Made by a program: the position numbers and the translations under genes. This document shows positions 62,422 through 64,000 of a DNA stretch of 64,000 bases, one piece after another. The stretch is from JAGNZR01 sp051656905 (GTDB taxonomy: Bacteria > Fusobacteriota > Fusobacteriia > Fusobacteriales > Fusobacteriaceae): positions 61,606 to 125,605 of the forward strand of contig JBOFJQ010000009.1 in NCBI GenBank assembly GCA_051656905.1, given 5' to 3'. Positions within the stretch are counted from its first letter, which is position 1, and each line of letters opens with the position of its first letter. The notes beneath the pieces were generated by a model. That model made no database searches. It was given only the letters and a program-made list of their open reading frames with translations, and was not told where the DNA came from.

Positions 62422-63753
62422 TTAATTAGAAAATCTTTCCCACATTTTTTTAGAAAGCTCTCTTGATTTCTTTAAAACTTCTTTTTCATTTATAGTTAAA
62501 ATCTCTCTATCTTTCATTATTACTTTACCATTACAGATAGTTGTAATAATTGATTTTCCTGACATTCCAAATATGATATGCCCATTGTAGTTTGATTCAT
62601 TTAACTCTGTGTGTGGAACATAATCAGAAATTGCTATATCAGCTTTTGCTCCAACTTTTAATATTCCTGTTTCACAACCAAATTGCTTCTTAACAATCTC
62701 TCTGTTATTTCTAAATAACATAAGTGGTGCTTCCATCCATGCAACTGTTGGATCACATAAATGATGTTTGTGTATTATATTAGCAACTTTTAATGACTCT
62801 AACATATCTGAAGTATATCCGTCAGTTCCCAGTCCAACTTTTATACCTTTTTTAATCATGTGAATTGCTGGTGAACATCCTACAGCATTTCCCATATTTG
62901 ATTCAGGATTATGTACTACATTACAGTTTGAATCTTTTATAATATCTAATTCACGTTCATTTACATAAATACAGTGAACTGCTATTGTTTTTTCTCTAAA
63001 TATTCCGTAGTCGTTTAATCTTTCTACAACTCTTTTACCATATTTTTGTAATGAGTCTGTTAAATCGCTATATCCTTCAGCTGTATGAACGTGGTAACCA
63101 GCGTTAACCCCTTCCATAGCTTTTTGGCATTTTGATAATGTCTCATTAGATAAAGTAAATGCAGCATGAAGACCAAACATACCTTTTATCATATCTGAAT
63201 TTTTTGCTTCTGCCCATTTTATGAAATCAATATTTTCTTTAATTCCCTCATCAGCAATTACTTCTCCGTCTCTATCAGAAACTTCATAACATAAAGATGT
63301 TCTTATTCCTAAAGTTTCTGCAACTCCAGCAATCTCTTTTAAACTTCCTGTTATGCTATATGGAGATGCATGGTGATCTATTACAGTAGTTACTCCACTT
63401 TTAATGCTTTCAAGGTATGTTGTATAAGCAGAGTATTTTGTATCCTCTAAGCATAATGTTTTGTCAACTTTCCACCAAAAATTTTCTAATATTTGATTAA
63501 AATTTTGAGTTGGCCCTTTTACAGACATCCCTCTACCAAAACTTGAATAGATATGCGCATGAGTATTTATTAACCCTGGCATTATTACTCCCTCTTTTGC
63601 ATCAATAAACTCTGCATTTGGATATGTTGCTTTCAATTCTGCAAAATCTCCAACTGCTAATATCTTATCATTCTCAATAACAACTGCTCCATTTTCTATA
63701 TACGGATTAGTATCATCTTGAGTAAGAACTCTTCCATTTCCAATGATATACAT
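62422..63753 (-). CDS. ssnA: SsnA-type aminohydrolase
   Basis: A 443-residue amidohydrolase of the SsnA group, regularly encoded with Se-dependent xanthine dehydrogenase. Metal ligands: NTHAHIYSSFGRG (HxH, about 63-65), FGLHAAFTLS (about 195), HVHTAEGYSDL (about 222) and GLGTDGYTSDM (Asp about 305). It probably deaminates or opens a purine-derived ring; the substrate has not been settled for the family. ATG follows TTAGGAGGAATCTA. Confidence 0.9.
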   Translation of the reverse strand: MYIIGNGRVLTQDDTNPYIENGAVVIENDKILAVGDFAELKATYPNAEFIDAKEGVIMPGLINTHAHIYSSFGRGMSVKGPTQNFNQILENFWWKVDKTLCLEDTKYSAYTTYLESIKSGVTTVIDHHASPYSITGSLKEIAGVAETLGIRTSLCYEVSDRDGEVIADEGIKENIDFIKWAEAKNSDMIKGMFGLHAAFTLSNETLSKCQKAMEGVNAGYHVHTAEGYSDLTDSLQKYGKRVVERLNDYGIFREKTIAVHCIYVNERELDIIKDSNCNVVHNPESNMGNAVGCSPAIHMIKKGIKVGLGTDGYTSDMLESLKVANIIHKHHLCDPTVAWMEAPLMLFRNNREIVKKQFGCETGILKVGAKADIAISDYVPHTELNESNYNGHIIFGMSGKSIITTICNGKVIMKDREILTINEKEVLKKSRELSKKMWERFSN

Positions 63754-63779
63754 TAGATTCCTCCTAACTTCAATTCTAT

Positions 63780-64000
63780 TTATTTTCTTCTTATAACATG
63801 CCCTGGAGCAATTTCTTTAAACTCTTTGTTATCAATTATTGGAGTTCCGTTTACTATTACATAATCGATTCCTACTGGGAATTGAGTTGGATTTACATAA
63901 TCACCTTTATCTGATATTATCTCTAAATCAAATATTGTAATATCTGCAAACATTCCAGCTTTTAATTCTCCTCTATTTTTGATTCCAATTGCTGTTGCTG
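63780..64000 (-). CDS. N-acyl-D-amino-acid deacylase-like amidohydrolase (C-terminal part; start beyond window)
   Basis: The minus-strand frame is open from the window edge to a TAA at 63782-63780, giving 73 residues of C-terminus. GIKNRGELKAGMFADITIFD is the usual end of an amidohydrolase beta-sandwich, and NPTQFPVGIDYVIVNG followed by PGHVIRR is typical of N-acyl-D-amino-acid deacylases and allied D-aminoacylases. It lies 26 bases before ssnA and would be co-transcribed. Activity cannot be judged from this fragment. Confidence 0.75.
   Translation of the reverse strand, partial: ATAIGIKNRGELKAGMFADITIFDLEIISDKGDYVNPTQFPVGIDYVIVNGTPIIDNKEFKEIAPGHVIRRK

Noticed and set aside
62410..62433. AT-only inverted repeat at the end of ssnA considered as a terminator
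   Set aside because: TTTTCTAATT/AATTAGAAAA lacks GC pairs, and its side towards the next gene does not carry a proper T-run directly after the stem.

Overview
The window is AT-rich, densely coded and carries no rRNA, tRNA, insertion sequence or CRISPR array that I can see. The gene set is typical of an anaerobic, asaccharolytic-leaning member of the Fusobacteriaceae (Fusobacterium or a close relative): a large autotransporter, a Tsx-like outer-membrane channel with a coiled-coil N-terminus, TonB/ExbBD, radical-SAM anaerobic haem degradation and a Gram-negative tripartite efflux pump occur next to Firmicute-style EutVW antitermination. The genus is inferred from gene content, not from a marker gene.

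Layout. 1-8.1 kb: end of an autotransporter, then dispersed transport and metabolism genes (dicarboxylate/amino-acid symporter, ROK sugar kinase, DUF456 protein, ZIP metal transporter, FucU-like mutarotase, short CstA) and two small poorly known proteins. 8.3-24.7 kb, minus strand: a complete ethanolamine-utilisation microcompartment locus. In transcription order it is pduS-pduT-eutS-eutP-eutV-eutW-[leader]-eutA-eutB-eutC-eutL-BMC shell-eutM-eutE-eutT-pduL-eutN-small protein-eutH-eutQ-eutG. Two RNA leaders, one ahead of pduS and one ahead of eutA, each carry the paired hexaloop hairpins bound by ANTAR regulators such as EutV, and the second hairpin overlaps an intrinsic terminator. EutV/EutW lie downstream of the first leader, so the system should feed back on itself. 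25-29 kb: Tsx-like porin, BirA, YjdM and an AEC carrier. 29-47 kb: haem and iron acquisition (hutX; divergent tonB-flavodoxin and exbB-exbD-hutW-TonB receptor-hmuUVT-ABC exporter), an NhaC-type antiporter with a structured leader, a TolC/HlyD/MacB efflux operon, a MarR regulator and a cyclase. 47-64 kb, minus strand: purine and pyrimidine catabolism built round a selenium-dependent molybdenum hydroxylase: a guanine-riboswitch-controlled AzgA-type permease, ModAB, a YqeC-MocA fusion, YqeB, a MOSC protein, MoaC, a molybdopterin-binding protein, XdhC, dihydropyrimidinase, xanthine dehydrogenase, PreA, an NCS2 permease, SsnA and the end of a D-aminoacylase-like amidohydrolase.

How it works together. 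Ethanolamine enters through EutH, is split by B12-dependent EutBC (kept active by EutA and EutT), and acetaldehyde is oxidised to acetyl-CoA by EutE or reduced by EutG; PduL makes acetyl phosphate. The shell uses EutS, EutL, EutN, EutM, a second BMC-H protein and a PduT-like pore protein that retains Cys38, paired with the iron-sulfur flavoprotein PduS. The 47-64 kb block imports molybdate and nucleobases, matures the molybdenum cofactor and degrades purines and dihydropyrimidines.

The most striking observation is in the second BMC-H gene. Its frame runs into a tract of eleven A residues, after which frame 0 stops within four codons, while the -1 frame stays open for 73 Glu/Lys-rich codons and ends exactly at the eutM ribosome-binding site. 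This looks like a shell protein made in short and long forms by ribosomal or transcriptional slippage.
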